DNA of 64,000 nucleotides from Aspidapion aeneum (taxonomy: Eukaryota > Arthropoda > Insecta > Coleoptera > Brentidae), in NCBI GenBank assembly GCA_963576565.1, contig OY755047.1, positions 36,237,851 to 36,301,850 of the forward strand, in the 5' to 3' direction. The notes below the pieces were generated by a model that was given only the letters and a program-made list of their open reading frames with translations, did not search any database and was not told the DNA's origin. The position numbers and the translations under genes are program-made. Of this stretch, positions 62,720-64,000 are shown piece after piece. The stretch's first letter is position 1; each line of letters opens with the position of its first letter.

Positions 62720-64000
62720 AATAAAAATATCTGTTTTATTTAATTTTTTCTTTAATTAGCTTTCCTCCTTCTTTTGAGAGGTCGAAAGTGGTGTTAACTG
62801 CACCGAACCGAATCTCTTGGTCTCTCTAGGGTCCAACACCTGACATTTTTAAAGGATGGGCCTTGTTTAATGAAAATGCCGTATGTGCTACAGCAATCCC
62901 TATGTAGATACGGCGTTTTTATTAGGCATTGCAGTAAAGGAATTATTGCAGTGAAAGGCGCTTCAGTTGCATAGCAATATCAGAACCGCTCTTAAGGTGA
63001 ACGTCGCAAGCTAGGCCCGACCCCTTATGATGGTTATGATTTTGTCCGGTTTTGATAAAAGACGTTATACAGAACTTCGATTTTGCTCTTGTCTTGTTTT
63101 CAAGAATGACGTGTTTGATAATGTCCGGTTATTGAGAATTTCGTTTTAATCATAGGACTGTTATGCCATTTTTGCCTATGATATTAGACGATTTTTTATT
63201 TGTCCTTTATGATAATCTTTGGGGGGCCCCACTAACTCGCATGATATGGTTATTGTAGTTTTTGCAAAGTCAGTTGAACAAAGATAAAAGCCGACCATCG
63301 GCATATCCTTTAAAGAAAGTGACATGGGCGGCGGTATATATACTCATGAAAATTATTTCATTTAATTATGGCGTAAACTAAAGAAATAAAAATAGATAAT
63401 AAAACTTTCTATTCCTACACCGACAGACACGACACTGATTTATTTTCTAACTCTGCATACTGCCGACTAAAGGGGTCCCGAAAAGAACACCTGTAAGCAA
63501 TTAAAAGCGCATCTCAAAAAAATCTGCCAATCAGGTGCCGTCCATCCACCTGGACTCGATCGGTCGGAAAACAAATACTTTGTGGTCGGACCGCAAAGAG
63601 CCGCTTTTCTCTGTCGGTAGGGTTGAAATTATACCAGGAAGATTTTATATGAATTTGGATAACTTTTGAAGGGCAGAATGAATCAAAATTTCATGAAATG
63701 GATAGAACCCCGTATTACTAGTTATTCAAGTGACTTTGCAAAAACTATACATACTTAGATAAATTAGAATCTTATAATTTCATCTTCGCATGTAATCACC
63801 ATCATAGCTTGCTTCTTATGTTAAGTACAAGTTTTTTTAACAAACATATCTTACAAAAATATTATTTATAATTAAAGCGAAAAAATAATGACGCAAATGT
63901 CACCGATGTGATGATATATACAATAATAAACATTTAAAACGTGTTTTAAAAAAATATATATGCTGGCTTTTGATATGAGGAAGTCATATGCCCAGTTATA
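62720..64000. other. Unassigned DNA with LTR-like promoter features
   Basis: A TATATATA box (63335) is followed at 63400 by AATAAAA and a CACCGACAGACACGACACTG stretch, an arrangement seen in solo LTRs. No TG...CA ends with a target duplication could be fixed. The rest (63600-64000) is AT-rich with no exon. Confidence 0.25.

Overview
This window looks like intergenic and intronic DNA from a large, AT-rich, transposon-laden animal genome, most likely an insect. A beetle is plausible, but the species cannot be read from the sequence. The reasons are the mix of CR1/Jockey-type LINEs with short-tandem 3' tails, a BEL/Pao LTR element, many hAT, mariner-like and Harbinger-like MITEs, spliced exons, and the absence of prokaryotic gene organisation. 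Almost all protein-like sequence belongs to decayed transposable elements.

Layout. 1-2760: AT-rich DNA with a Harbinger-type MITE, a LINE 3' tail and a strong hairpin with repeated motifs. 2770-6693: a CR1/Jockey-group LINE split by a second, Jockey-like LINE. 6926-9600: hAT MITEs, a CACAATC minisatellite element and a 1.28-kb fold-back element. 9676-13945: the best LINE copy, minus strand, with ORF1 and EN-RT ORF2. 15102-15344: the one confidently recognised host coding exon, RRP9/U3-55K, minus strand, with a hAT MITE 80 bp upstream. 15950-22160: RTE-like LINE pieces in opposite orientations, then a minus-strand LINE interrupted by a 2.5-kb hAT-like element with an exact 8-bp target duplication. 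22395-24770: a 2.4-kb element with 26-bp inverted ends and a 9-bp duplication. 24801-26006: a 603-bp tandem duplication. 26668-27262: an FB-like fold-back element. 28-36 kb: MITEs and weak exon candidates. 36280-40310: a LINE nested in a LINE. 41472-48181: a complete but mutated BEL/Pao element with 470-bp LTRs and a 5-bp duplication. 48-62 kb: fold-back MITEs, a hammerhead-like motif, a hAT (ZMYM1-like) transposase relic, and a family with hairpin ends and tandem cores resembling Helitron/Helentron derivatives. 62.5 kb: a possible homeodomain-like terminal exon.

The window is best read as layers of insertions. Several junctions are base-exact because target duplications or paralogous copies show the empty site, so the order of events can be inferred. 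Host content is small: RRP9 exon material on the minus strand and a few plus-strand exon candidates with good splice donors. No tRNA, rRNA or CRISPR array was found.
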